Positions 8,641 through 18,761 of a stretch of DNA of 64,000 nt are shown here, one piece after another. The position numbers were made by a program, and so were the translations under genes. A model generated the notes under the pieces. It was given only the letters and a program-made list of their open reading frames with translations. It was not told where the DNA came from and did not search any database. This DNA is from Duganella flavida (GTDB lineage: Bacteria; Pseudomonadota; Gammaproteobacteria; Burkholderiales; Burkholderiaceae_D): assembly GCF_009857445.1 (NCBI RefSeq), contig NZ_WWCN01000004.1, positions 248,001-312,000 on the forward strand, read 5' to 3'. The stretch's first letter is position 1. Every line of letters starts with the position of its first letter.

Positions 8641-8939
8641 CCAAATCACGCGGTATCAATGCGCCCAAGCATAAATGGACGCCTGAGCAGAACGCGGCCG
8701 TGCGCGGCGCTGTGGCCCATGAAAAGGTTGGACTTGTTCGGCAATCCCGCTTGCGCAGTATTGAAACGGATCACCAGGTTTTCATCCAGGCGGACTTTCT
8801 TCCCTACAAGCCGTGGAAACAAGCCAGCCATCAAAGTCCAGCTGTTATGAAGTCTGTAAGCAACAAGCAGATGATGGCCACCACCTGGGTAATAGAGTTT
8901 TTAAGGACGCGAAGGTATATTTGCATTTTGGAATCCTAG
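8637..8939 (+). CDS. Phage-type protein, probably chimeric or truncated
   Basis: A 100-residue frame that starts by translational coupling to the preceding small gene. The first ~20 residues (MTKSRGINAPKHKWTPEQNA) look like a small phage homing or DNA-binding protein start, but the rest changes composition and ends in unrelated sequence. I interpret it as a phage gene whose 3' part was replaced by a deletion junction. Confidence in any function is low. Confidence 0.4.
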   Translation: MTKSRGINAPKHKWTPEQNAAVRGAVAHEKVGLVRQSRLRSIETDHQVFIQADFLPYKPWKQASHQSPAVMKSVSNKQMMATTWVIEFLRTRRYICILES

Positions 8940-8994
8940 TATGATGGGCCGCATGCCCCTCAAGCCTGGCGCCAAGCCGATGAAGCGCGGATCG

Positions 8995-9261
8995 CTACTT
9001 GCGCAGCGCGTCTATCAGCCCTTGGGCCTCTGCAAGGAGTGACGCAACGCATTCCTCGGGGCATCGAAATATTCGGCCGCGGGTGCTCAGAATTTGTATG
9101 CGTGGATCTACCCAATCAAGGGGATTCTCTTCTGGGAGAAGTTCTGCCTCTGCCATAGCTTCGAACGCGGCTGGGGTGGCCTTGTCTACGACAGAGTTTC
9201 TGTGGTTGCAGCGAATCGTGATTGCCCAGCCTCCGTACTCACGATTTACTGTCTGAAACAT
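8995..9261 (-). CDS. Hypothetical protein, 88 aa
   Basis: The ATG at 9261 was chosen because it is preceded by AAGGGGG at good spacing. The product (MFQTVNREYGGWAITIRCNH...) is a small acidic protein with an aromatic beta-strand start and a helical end (CVASLLAEAQGLIDALRK). I do not recognise the family. It lies among phage remnants on the strand opposite to guaB and may be an accessory gene from the same mobile element. Confidence 0.55.
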   Translation of the reverse strand: MFQTVNREYGGWAITIRCNHRNSVVDKATPAAFEAMAEAELLPEENPLDWVDPRIQILSTRGRIFRCPEECVASLLAEAQGLIDALRK

Positions 9262-9317
9262 GAAGCCCCCTTCATGCAAGTTATCAAGTTTATCACGATA
9301 GTCACACGGATGAGCGA

Positions 9318-9548
9318 TTACTTTTGTGCGGTGCGACACACATGCAGCGGAGGCTGCGGTAAGTCAGTCAGGGCGGCGCCGGTGCCCGGCTCATTGAGGG
9401 GCCTGGCGATAACCGCAAGCGACACCCCGGCGCGCCCCTGAAACAATGCAGCAGCCCGTACGCCATCAATTCGGGCTATGATTATCCCCGCGTTGACAAT
9501 GGTCGCTTTTGCCTGATCTGGCCTGCTTCTGCGCGCACTAAAATTCAT
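9318..9548 (-). CDS. Possible small prophage-derived protein, 76 aa
   Basis: An open frame beginning MNFSARRSRPDQAKATIVNA and ending near the 8995-9261 gene, in the same orientation with a 56-base gap. It is basic at the start and has no membrane segment. No ribosome site is clear and I recognise no family, so it may be spurious; it is listed because the region is otherwise empty. Confidence 0.25.
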   Translation of the reverse strand: MNFSARRSRPDQAKATIVNAGIIIARIDGVRAAALFQGRAGVSLAVIARPLNEPGTGAALTDLPQPPLHVCRTAQK

Positions 9549-9727
9549 ATGACAATGTTGTAGGTTGCGCGTAGCAGACCTTGAATCCGCTGAAAACGCG
9601 GGCGCATTTTGGGCGAAAACCCGGGCATTTCCAGACAAACCCAAACCATTTCCCCATTGCGGAATTTCGATTTTCGCTATCCTTGAGGAAGTCTGAGGTT
9701 GTTGCAGACAAACATCCGCGCTTCCTG

Positions 9728-11223
<1,496 letters not shown>

Positions 11224-11231
11224 GACCTTGC

Positions 11232-11258
11232 AAACGCCGGCGGCCCGCCGGCGTTTTT
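11232..11258 (+). terminator. Rho-independent terminator after guaB
   Basis: A 10-bp stem AAACGCCGGC/GCCGGCGTTT with a 5-base loop, running into a T-stretch, eight bases after the guaB stop codon. Confidence 0.85.
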
Positions 11259-11282
11259 CTATATTCAAACGGTTTAAATTCC

Positions 11283-12893
11283 ATGCACTCTAAAATCCTC
11301 ATTCTCGATTTCGGCTCCCAAGTGACCCAGCTGATCGCGCGCCGCGTGCGCGATTCCGGCGTGTTCTCGGAAGTGTATCCGTATGACGTCAGCGACGAAT
11401 TCGTGCGCAATTACGGCGCCGCCGGCGTGATTCTGTCGGGCAGCCACAGCTCGACGCTGGAAGGCGACGCGCCCCGCGCACCGGACGCCGTGTTCGAACT
11501 GGGCGTGCCAGTGCTGGGTATCTGCTACGGCATGCAAACCATGGCCGCGCAACTGGGCGGTAAAGTAGAAAACGGCAAAGTGCGCGAATTCGGTTACGCT
11601 GAGGTGCGCGCCCGCAACCACACCAAGCTGTTGGACGGCATCGTCGACTTCGTCACCGACGAAGGCCACGGCATGCAGAAGGTCTGGATGAGCCACGGCG
11701 ATAAAGTCCTGGACATGCCGCCGGGCTTCGTGCTGATGGGCGACACCCCATCGTGCCCGATCGCTGCCATGGCCAACGAAGAGAAATCGTTCTACGGCGT
11801 GCAGTGGCACCCGGAAGTGACCCACACCGTGCAAGGCAAGGTCATGCTAAGCCGCTTCGTGCACGAAATCTGCGGCTGCAAGTCGGACTGGAATATGCCA
11901 GACTACATCTCGGAAGCCGTCGAGAAAATCCGCGCGCAAGTGGGTACAGATGAAGTGATTCTGGGCTTGTCCGGCGGCGTCGATTCGTCGGTGGCGGCAG
12001 CGCTGATCCACCGCGCGATTGGTGACCAGCTGACCTGCGTGTTCGTCGACCACGGCCTGCTGCGCCTGAACGAAGGCAAGATGGTCATGGACATGTTCGC
12101 CAACAACCTGGGCGTAAAAGTGATCCGTGTGGATGCGGAAGACCAGTTCATGGGCCACCTGGCTGGCGTCAGCGATCCTGAGCAAAAGCGCAAAATCATC
12201 GGCCGCGAATTCGTGGAAGTGTTCGACAAGGAGTCGGGCAAGCTGGTGAATGCCAAATGGCTGGCGCAAGGCACCATCTACCCGGACGTGATCGAGTCGG
12301 CTGGCAAGGGCAAGAAAGGCCAGACCATCAAGTCGCACCACAACGTGGGCGGCCTGCCAGAGCACATGAAACTGTCGCTGCTGGAACCGCTGCGCGAACT
12401 GTTCAAGGACGAAGTGCGCAAGCTGGGCGTGGCACTGGGCCTGCCGCATGAGATGGTCTACCGTCACCCGTTCCCAGGCCCAGGCCTGGGCGTGCGCATC
12501 CTGGGCGAGGTGAAGAAGGACTATGCCAACCTGCTGCGCCAGGCCGATGCCATCTTCATCGAAGAACTGCGCAACACGCCGTACGAAGCGACCATCGTGC
12601 CGGGCTTCGATCAGGACGCCGAGCCGAAGAACTGGTACGAAGCGACCTCGCAAGCGTTTGCCGTATTCCTGCCAGTGAAATCGGTAGGCGTGATGGGCGA
12701 TGGCCGCACCTACGAGTATGTAGTGGCACTGCGCGCCGTGCAGACGCAAGACTTCATGACCGCACACTGGGCGCACCTGCCGCACGCGCTGCTGGGTAAA
12801 GTGTCGAACCGTATCATCAACGAAGTGCGCGGCATTAACCGCGTGGTGTACGACATCAGCGGCAAACCACCGGCGACGATTGAATGGGAATAA
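11283..12893 (+). CDS. guaA: GMP synthase (glutamine-hydrolysing)
   Basis: A complete 536-residue GMP synthase converting XMP to GMP with ATP and glutamine. The N-terminal class I amidotransferase has LGICYGMQ with nucleophile Cys81 and the WHPEV His/Glu pair; the ATP-pyrophosphatase domain has the P-loop SGGVDSS; the C-terminal dimerisation domain ends PPATIEWE. The start lacks an obvious ribosome site. The 3' end is followed by a terminator and then an integrase, consistent with guaA serving as an island attachment site. Confidence 0.98.
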   Translation: MHSKILILDFGSQVTQLIARRVRDSGVFSEVYPYDVSDEFVRNYGAAGVILSGSHSSTLEGDAPRAPDAVFELGVPVLGICYGMQTMAAQLGGKVENGKVREFGYAEVRARNHTKLLDGIVDFVTDEGHGMQKVWMSHGDKVLDMPPGFVLMGDTPSCPIAAMANEEKSFYGVQWHPEVTHTVQGKVMLSRFVHEICGCKSDWNMPDYISEAVEKIRAQVGTDEVILGLSGGVDSSVAAALIHRAIGDQLTCVFVDHGLLRLNEGKMVMDMFANNLGVKVIRVDAEDQFMGHLAGVSDPEQKRKIIGREFVEVFDKESGKLVNAKWLAQGTIYPDVIESAGKGKKGQTIKSHHNVGGLPEHMKLSLLEPLRELFKDEVRKLGVALGLPHEMVYRHPFPGPGLGVRILGEVKKDYANLLRQADAIFIEELRNTPYEATIVPGFDQDAEPKNWYEATSQAFAVFLPVKSVGVMGDGRTYEYVVALRAVQTQDFMTAHWAHLPHALLGKVSNRIINEVRGINRVVYDISGKPPATIEWE

Positions 12894-12940
12894 TGCCCTA
12901 GCCGGCAGCCGCTGGCGCTGGCTGGCAAATGGCTGAGACT

Positions 12941-12968
12941 AAGCCCCTGATTTTTCAGGGGCTTTTTC
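12941..12968 (+). terminator. Rho-independent terminator after guaA
   Basis: A 10-bp stem AAGCCCCTGA/TCAGGGGCTT with a four-base T loop and a long T tail, about 45 bases after the guaA stop codon. Confidence 0.85.
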
Positions 12969-13073
12969 TTTTTTGGCACTTGAGATTTGGCAAACTCAAG
13001 CAACCGCAAGCAAATGAATTTGATGGTCATCATGATGGCATGGTGATCGGCGTTAGATAATAAAAGGCAACGT

Positions 13074-13284
13074 ATACCATCAAGTCCTGCTCAGGCCGTC
13101 ATGGTATGGATGATGGTATTTTTTAATGCAACCCTCTGATTTTTATAGGGTTTCAGTCAGCCAGAATGCGCAGTTTCGGTTGATGGTATTTTTGGAGAAC
13201 TTTCTCTTTTTTTGCCCGGTCTAACTGTGTTTGTGGGCTATCTAAGTGCCTGAATTTTATAGAATTTTCATGTGCTGATGGTAT
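13074..13284. repeat. Four copies of TGATGGTAT, possible integrase arm sites
   Basis: The 9-mer TGATGGTAT occurs on the plus strand at 13111-13119, 13181-13189 and 13276-13284, and on the minus strand at 13074-13082, with extra partial copies (ATGGTATGG near 13101). All lie in the 400-base gap between guaA and the integrase. Short repeats beside an integrase gene are what arm-type or accessory binding sites of an attachment region look like; the role is inferred. Confidence 0.55.
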
Positions 13285-13299
13285 ACGAAAGGGGGGCGA

Positions 13300-14487
13300 A
13301 TGCTGTCGGATCTAAAGCTCAAAAACCTCAAGCCACGAGAGCGGCTTTACAAGTTGGCCGACCGCGACGGCCTGTATGTCGCGGTGTTGCCGAGTGGGGG
13401 GATCTCATTTCGTTTCAACTATCGGGTAAACGGACGCCAGGAGACCGTGACGCTGGGGCGATATGGCATCGGTGGCATGACCTTGGCGGAGGCCCGCAGC
13501 GCGCTCGCTGAGGCGCGCAAGACCCTGACGGGCGGTGACTCGCCCGCGCGGAACAAAAATGAGCGGATACAGCACAAGAAGGCTGAGGAGACGTTTGCGG
13601 TATGGGTCGAGCGCTGGCTGGAAAAACACCGAATGGCGGAATCGACCCGTGACATGCGGCGCTGGACATACGAACACGATCTGAAGAAGCCGCTGGGGGC
13701 GTTGCTGCTTTCGGAGGTCACCGAGCAGCGTTTGCGGGAACTGTGTGACAGGATCGTTGACCGCAAGGCGCCGGCGGTCGCGGTGCATGCGCGTGAGATT
13801 GTTTTGCAAGTATTCCGCTACGCCGACTCGCGTGGTGTGAGACATCCCAATCCTGCGCTGGGTGTGCGGCCGATGTCGATTGCCACATTCGTGCCGCGCG
13901 ACCGCACACTTTCGCCCAACGAGATCCGCTGGTTCTACAAGTATCTGGAACGTATCAACAGTGCGCCCACCATCAAGCTGGCGTGTAAGATGCTTCTGCT
14001 GACCTTGGTGCGCAAGTCGGAGCTGACCGAGGCCACCTGGGATGAAGTCGATTTTGAGCGTGCGCTGTGGACCATACCGGGGGCGAGAATGAAACGCCGT
14101 AATCCGCATAATGTCTACCTGTCCAGCCAGGCGATGGACATTCTGGTCGCGTTCAAGACATGCGCCGGCTGCTCGCGTTTCATGCTGCCGAACCGCTACG
14201 ATATCGACCGGCCTATGAGTGATGTCAGCATGAACGCAGTACTGACTAAAGTGGTAGAGGCCGCCAATAGAGATGGATGCGGGCTGGCAGGCTTTTCGCC
14301 GCACGACTTGCGTCGTACCGGGTCAACTTTGCTGCACGAGGCTGGCTACAACACCGATTGGATCGAGAAGTGCCTTGCGCACGAGCAGAAGAGCGTCCGC
14401 GCCATCTACAACAAGGCGGAATATGCCGAGCAGCGTCGGGTTATGCTACAGGCATGGGCCGATATGATCGACGAATGGACCGCGTAA
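13300..14487 (+). CDS. Site-specific tyrosine integrase (P4-type, DUF4102 arm domain)
   Basis: A complete 395-residue integrase. The N-terminal DUF4102-like arm-binding domain (YKLADRDGLYVAVLPSGG, TLGRYGIGGMTLAEAR) is followed by a SAM-like core and catalytic domain. Catalytic residues are visible: Arg238 (LVRKSEL), Lys265 (MKRRNPH), His335 and Arg338 (HDLRR), His361 (LAHEQ) and nucleophile Tyr370 (RAIYNKAEY). It integrates and excises genomic islands. It reads away from guaA, whose 3' end is a known island integration site. An AlpA-like regulator follows on the other strand. It seems intact. Confidence 0.93.
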   Translation: MLSDLKLKNLKPRERLYKLADRDGLYVAVLPSGGISFRFNYRVNGRQETVTLGRYGIGGMTLAEARSALAEARKTLTGGDSPARNKNERIQHKKAEETFAVWVERWLEKHRMAESTRDMRRWTYEHDLKKPLGALLLSEVTEQRLRELCDRIVDRKAPAVAVHAREIVLQVFRYADSRGVRHPNPALGVRPMSIATFVPRDRTLSPNEIRWFYKYLERINSAPTIKLACKMLLLTLVRKSELTEATWDEVDFERALWTIPGARMKRRNPHNVYLSSQAMDILVAFKTCAGCSRFMLPNRYDIDRPMSDVSMNAVLTKVVEAANRDGCGLAGFSPHDLRRTGSTLLHEAGYNTDWIEKCLAHEQKSVRAIYNKAEYAEQRRVMLQAWADMIDEWTA

Positions 14488-14501
14488 TAGGGGCCTGTAT
14501 T

Positions 14502-14771
14502 TTAATCGCGCGCTTGCCGTTTCTGTTTGCCTGCAGGAGAGGGCACTTGCTCGTCAAGTGTCTTTCTCGCCGCGATCCACGCATCGATCTCGGCTAAATC
14601 CCAGGCTACCTTGGTATGGCTGATTGCGAAGCGCTTGGGAAATTCGCCGCGCTTCTCCATTTCATCGAGGGTTCGCGTGCTTAGGGGAATTTTTTGTAGC
14701 AATTGGTGGCGTTCAATCAGCACGCGGCCTGGCACGTACAAGTCCTTGGGGGCTAAAGTGCGAACGTTCAT
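14502..14771 (-). CDS. AlpA-family phage regulatory / excisionase-like protein
   Basis: An 89-residue protein with a MerR-like winged helix-turn-helix: LLQKIPLSTRTLDEMEKRGE then FPKRFAISHTKVAW and a C-terminal EIDAWIAARK helix. AlpA proteins activate integrase or act as directionality factors in P4-like elements. It is convergent with the integrase and only 14 bases from its stop, so the pair likely forms the recombination module of one element. Confidence 0.8.
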   Translation of the reverse strand: MNVRTLAPKDLYVPGRVLIERHQLLQKIPLSTRTLDEMEKRGEFPKRFAISHTKVAWDLAEIDAWIAARKTLDEQVPSPAGKQKRQARD

Positions 14772-15228
14772 GGTCGTGGACTTTATTGTTGATCGGGAGA
14801 CGGCTGTGGTTTGCGCTTGAAGGAATGGCGTGTTTTGAGTATCGCGCTATTTTGAGGCTCGATTGGAGGTGAAGTTGCTGGTAATTTTAGCTAGATCAAA
14901 GCTTGATCAAATTTAGTTTCCCTCCGTTTATGTGCGAGCCAATTTTGCAATTTATTGGGATTTGCAGTAATGCTCACCCTAGAACATCCATCCATGCATC
15001 AGCAGGGGTATCGATCCAGATTAAATGTTCGTTTGCTGCCGCTGCTGCTGTTGGTCAAGGGGAGATCGTTGTCGCCGATGCAGTTAAGCGCAATGCAATG
15101 AATTGTGTTTGGCTAAATCAAGATGGTAGGCAACCTGCCCAAGGAGTTCGCCGTCGATCACCGATATTTGAAGATCAGCCCAGGGATAGAAGGCCGCTGG
15201 ACTGATTTGTGAAACCCTAGTGAGGCGC
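14772..15228. other. Gene-free stretch after the integrase module
   Basis: About 450 bases of lower GC content without a credible gene, RNA or terminator. No copy of the guaA 3' end was recognised here, so an island boundary cannot be set. Confidence 0.4.
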
Positions 15229-15792
15229 TTATTCGGCTTTGATGGCTTCAACTTGGACGGACAGTTTGATGGTCGGCGAAAACGTCGGCAGACCGAAATT
15301 CATACCGAAGTCGCTGCGCTGGAATTCACCGACAACTTCGGCCCCGCAGATCTCACGTTTCAAACGAGGGTGAATCAGGCAGTTGAAGTTGTTAATGGTC
15401 AGGTGCACAGGCTTAGTTACTCCCATCATGGTGAGATCGCCATCGGCGGACGCAGGCTTGTTACCAGCGAAGTGGATCGCGCGGCTTTTGTAGGTAATGA
15501 CCGGGAATTTTTCAACGTTCAGAAAGTCTGCAGAGCGCACGTGCTGATCCAGCGCGGCGTTACCGAAGTCGACGGAGGTCGCGTCAATTTTCACGTCCAA
15601 GGCGCCCGTTTTCGCGTTGTGGTCCAGCACAACCGTGCCACTGGTACGGGTGAATTTTCCGCTCCATTTCGAAAGACCCATGTGATCAGCTTCAAAGCTT
15701 GGGTAGGTATGGCTTGGGTCCAAGTTATAGTTCTGAGCTTGTGCCAAATTGGCTAGGGTGGCGAGGGTAGAAATCAGCAGAATTTTTTTCAT
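15229..15792 (-). CDS. YceI-family periplasmic lipid-binding protein
   Basis: A 187-residue secreted protein. The start at 15792 gives a clean signal peptide (MKKILLISTLATLANLAQA). The mature domain shows YceI family blocks: YNLDPSHTYPSFEADHMG, SGTVVLDHNAKTGALDV, HVRSADFLNVEKFPVITY and LTMMGVTKPVHLT. YceI proteins form a lipocalin-like barrel that binds isoprenoid quinone-like lipids. The upstream AT-rich gap carries its promoter. No operon partner. Ends KLSVQVEAIKAE as expected. Confidence 0.9.
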   Translation of the reverse strand: MKKILLISTLATLANLAQAQNYNLDPSHTYPSFEADHMGLSKWSGKFTRTSGTVVLDHNAKTGALDVKIDATSVDFGNAALDQHVRSADFLNVEKFPVITYKSRAIHFAGNKPASADGDLTMMGVTKPVHLTINNFNCLIHPRLKREICGAEVVGEFQRSDFGMNFGLPTFSPTIKLSVQVEAIKAE

Positions 15793-16385
15793 GATCGGAT
15801 GCGTCGGGAAGGGAAAAAAATGCGCTGAGTATAGTGATGCCAACGATATAAAGCAATATATTAAATATGTCTTAAGCTGCGTTTAATTGATGCTTGCGAT
15901 TGCTTGACCACCTCAGTCGAAGACCCTGTCCCATTGGGATATGGTCAGCCAGGTTTGGGCTTACAAGGCAAGGAAGTGGGCTATGGCATTCAAGATCTGG
16001 ATTATGACTTTCCCTGGCCGACTGAGGAAAAACATGTCAGCTTCGCTCGGTAATCCCACTTGTCTGCACCAACTTTTCTACACACTACAAATGTATCCAA
16101 CGCATGTCATCAACGACTTTGCACGGTTCACCGTCTCGTCACTTTCCAGCGCGTCGACGCGCATGCATTGCGGCGGCGCTGTTCCCGCTTAGTTCCTCGT
16201 CCTTCTTCATTTTGCCTTGCTTTACTGGATGATTCATTTGACACCTCCCAATGGGTTTTGATGCAGCCCAGTCGCATACCCGCACCCCTATGCCGCCAAT
16301 TTTCCACTTCGGGCGATTGCAGTGCCGGCGAAGCGTCAGCCTCGATACTGGTTAATTTAGCGTGGCGCTTGACCATGCACTCAAA
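15793..16385. other. Gene-free stretch before alternative oxidase
   Basis: About 590 bases. A few short open frames occur but none has a ribosome site or recognisable domain. It contains AT-rich promoter-like sequence near 15840-15880 on the YceI side. Confidence 0.4.
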
Positions 16386-16408
16386 AAGAAGTATTATGTC
16401 TACATGTT
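16386..16408. promoter_or_regulatory. NsrR-like operator upstream of alternative oxidase
   Basis: AAGAAGTA-TTATGTC-TACATGTT has the 8-7-8 inverted-repeat layout of the other putative NsrR sites of this window. It lies about 60 bases upstream of the alternative oxidase start codon. Alternative oxidases of some bacteria (Vibrio fischeri) are known to be NsrR targets. Confidence 0.55.
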
Positions 16409-16468
16409 TTGTGGTCTGGCCGATTGCAACTACCCGTAAGACATTTAAACTCTATGCAGGAGCATGAA

Positions 16469-17116
16469 ATGAAAGCATCTAACAATACTCAACCATTGGA
16501 TGAGCATCGCGTGGCCCGGAATTTTTCAGATCGCGTTGCGCTAGGTATCACATTGACGCTTCGTTTTTTTGCCGACACTTTTTTCGCTAAACGCTACGGC
16601 AATCGTGCAATCGTTCTGGAAACCGTCGCAGCAGTACCTGGCATGGTTGGCGGGATGCTGGTGCACTTACGCTGCCTGCGCTGGATGGTTGAAGATCAAG
16701 GCTGGATTCGTACCTTGCTCGATGAGGCTGAGAACGAGCGCATGCATTTGATGACTTTTGTGCAGATTGCACAGCCTAATTGGTTTGAGCGTTTCGTCAT
16801 CCTCACCGTTCAGGCCTTATTTTTTATAGCGTTCTTCCTTTTGTACCTGATCTCACCACGCACCGCACACCGTCTGGTCGGATATTTTGAAGAGCAGGCG
16901 GTTGTCAGCTACACATTATATTTGGCGGAAATCGATGCGGGTCGTGTGGAAAATGTGTCGGCGCCAGATGTCGCTATTTCCTACTGGAACTTGCCAGTAG
17001 ACGCCCGCTTGCGCGATGTCGTGCTCGCCGTTCGTCAGGATGAAATGGGACATCGCGACGTGAACCACGAGTTTGCGGACTCGCTGACCTCTATCGAATT
17101 CCAGCAAGAAGTTTGA
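16469..17116 (+). CDS. aox: Alternative oxidase (diiron quinol oxidase)
   Basis: A 215-residue membrane-associated diiron oxidase that passes electrons from ubiquinol to oxygen without pumping protons and resists NO and cyanide. The four helix ligand motifs are present: LETVAAVPGMVGG (Glu51), NERMHLM (Glu90, His93), FEEQAV (Glu141/142) and RQDEMGHRDVNH (Glu192, His195). The start at 16469 follows an AGGAG site. It is shorter than plant enzymes because it lacks a transit peptide, which is normal for bacteria. An NsrR-like operator lies upstream. It stands alone between mobile remnants but fits the NO theme of the following 30 kb. Confidence 0.92.
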   Translation: MKASNNTQPLDEHRVARNFSDRVALGITLTLRFFADTFFAKRYGNRAIVLETVAAVPGMVGGMLVHLRCLRWMVEDQGWIRTLLDEAENERMHLMTFVQIAQPNWFERFVILTVQALFFIAFFLLYLISPRTAHRLVGYFEEQAVVSYTLYLAEIDAGRVENVSAPDVAISYWNLPVDARLRDVVLAVRQDEMGHRDVNHEFADSLTSIEFQQEV

Positions 17117-17799
17117 GTCCCCCCTGATAGTCTTCCCGGGCCGCTGATGGCTAGCGATCTTGCGGGATGAGGAATGCATTATTATGTGCGCTACCTGGCA
17201 GCAGCGTTTGCATAGGATTTGCATGCGCAGTTTCTGATAAGTACAAAAGCTGCACCTCGCATTGTCCTGCAAAAGAAACTGTCGATCGGGCTTCGCGATG
17301 GCACTAAGGGTGCCGCCAGAAATTGCGGCATTTACAGAGATATTTAATGCAGTTTATTACTGCTTCGATTCGAGATAAATCATGACCCATTACGCTACTG
17401 AATCAAGGCTTCTGACCTGGTGCCTGACATCGCTCAACCGTGGTCCACTGCTGCGAGTGTCACCTGCTATCGCCCAAACAGTCAGGCTCGGCAGGCCTGG
17501 AATTCTTGCCAGCGCTTTTAACAGGACCAAGAATGCGTTTTTCTCGTTGCAGAGAAGTGATCGCCATCATCAGCAGACTAGCCGAAAGCGGGCATTGCAC
17601 AATGAAGTACAGGCGCCTGTGGAGCAGTGCGCGAGCGAGCAAGACAGTGGTTGCAGGATTTGCCGTAGTGCGAACTTTGAAATCGGTGTTACGTCGTCGG
17701 GACAAGAGTACTTATAAGGCATGACGGCCGCCGGAATTCGCTCCAACTATTGAGATTTTTCGCTTTAGTGGTGGGTGGTCGTAGATATCGCTGATGTGC
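17117..17799. other. Gene-free stretch after alternative oxidase
   Basis: About 680 bases with only unsupported short frames on either strand. It borders an IS21 remnant and may itself be decayed mobile DNA. Confidence 0.4.
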
Positions 17800-18064
17800 A
17801 CTTCTGTTCGTTTGCTTGACGGATTTACCCGCTCAGTTTGACCCTCCCGCCATACCCTCGCGAACGCCGCGACTCTGTCGTAAGACCCCTCAAAACCCAA
17901 TTCCCTTAGATCCTCGTGGATCTGCTTTAAGGTGCGTCGCTGCTTCCTGGAACGAGCTACCTCGGTCTTGAGTATAGCTGAAAGTTGGAACGCATATTTG
18001 TCGATCGCGCTGCCTGAGCGCCGCACGGCGTAGGCCGGCTCGGTGATTTGCGCGCGCGGGTACA
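17800..18064 (-). pseudogene. IS21-family transposase (IstA) fragment
   Basis: Read leftward, the frame YPRAQITEPAYAVRRSGSAI followed by DKYAFQLSAILKTEVARSRK, RTLKQIHEDLRELGFEGSYD and RVAAFARVWREGQ matches the N-terminal region of IS21-type IstA transposases. The helix-turn-helix start and the whole catalytic DDE domain are gone, and the frame drifts into unrelated sequence after about 17,810. No terminal repeats were seen. It is a decayed insertion. Confidence 0.75.
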
Positions 18065-18297
18065 GCCCCCTAAAGACATGGGGTTGCGGACGCCAGAATT
18101 CTTCGTTTCCGTACGAATCAGATATTCGTGCAATTCGTCGATAACGTGGCTATTTTTGACAAGTTAATGGTACGCCAGCATGCAAGAGATCTGTGGGGTA
18201 AAGCCTGGAATTTTGAACCGACAACCCCGCTGCAAACGAGAGCGGAGTTGTCTTCTGAGGGGATGGGCCACGCCTCCTGCTGTGTAAGCCAGGCCGC

Positions 18298-18717
18298 TTA
18301 CGGCAGTGCGTCAGCTACTGGATAGAGCTGGGTGTTTTCACGGTGAATGCGCTTCGATAGCGCGTTAAAAATACCCTTGGTCTGCTCGGTAAACATCGCT
18401 GCAGCGTCGCTGATGGCGGTGTTGCTTGCCCACTGTTTCATATGGGCTTCGAAAGCGGCCGCCAAGCCCCCCATCTCTTCAGAATACTGTTGCGCCAGCT
18501 TGCGTGCTTCAGCATCAGTGCTACCGAACATGGACGGATACAGGCTCTGGTCTTCCATCGCCAGATGCAAGCCCACCAGGCCGTGCATTTTACTCAGCTG
18601 GCGCCGAATCCCGGCGGCCTCTTGCTCGGAAAGCTCGGGCCCCAACTGCTGGTTGATTTCGCGTGCAATCGTCAAGATCTCTACATGCTGCTTTCTAAAA
18701 TTATCGGTGCGTGCCAT
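18298..18717 (-). CDS. Hemerythrin-domain (HHE) protein
   Basis: A 139-residue four-helix-bundle protein; the ATG at 18717 has a GGACAT ribosome site. Metal-ligand positions typical of hemerythrins are visible: His11 (RKQHVEIL), His51 and Glu55 (GLHLAMEDQSLYP), a His in EAHMKQW and the C-terminal RENTQLYP, where a ligand His is replaced by Asn/Gln-rich sequence. Such proteins bind a diiron centre and oxygen or NO. It is the last gene of the TonB/BNR/thioredoxin-like operon, starting 45 bases after it. A role in NO or iron handling is inferred from the neighbourhood. A paralogue is at 41318. Confidence 0.85.
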   Translation of the reverse strand: MARTDNFRKQHVEILTIAREINQQLGPELSEQEAAGIRRQLSKMHGLVGLHLAMEDQSLYPSMFGSTDAEARKLAQQYSEEMGGLAAAFEAHMKQWASNTAISDAAAMFTEQTKGIFNALSKRIHRENTQLYPVADALP

Positions 18718-18761
18718 TTTTGATGTCCTACGTTGTGAAGAAATCTGCCGAGTCTGCATCT

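Noticed and set aside
11847..12785. Long frame antisense to guaA
   Set aside because: Shadow of guaA codon bias with no recognisable product.
12894..13299. tRNA or tmRNA gene as integrase attachment site
   Set aside because: I saw no cloverleaf or CCA end between guaA and the integrase; the guaA 3' end is the better candidate.
14900..14914. TTGATCAA-like sequence considered as an FNR box
   Set aside because: The half-sites are adjacent without the four-base spacer, and no gene starts nearby.
17382..17717. 111-codon frame after alternative oxidase
   Set aside because: No ribosome site, no domain, irregular composition and borders an IS21 remnant.
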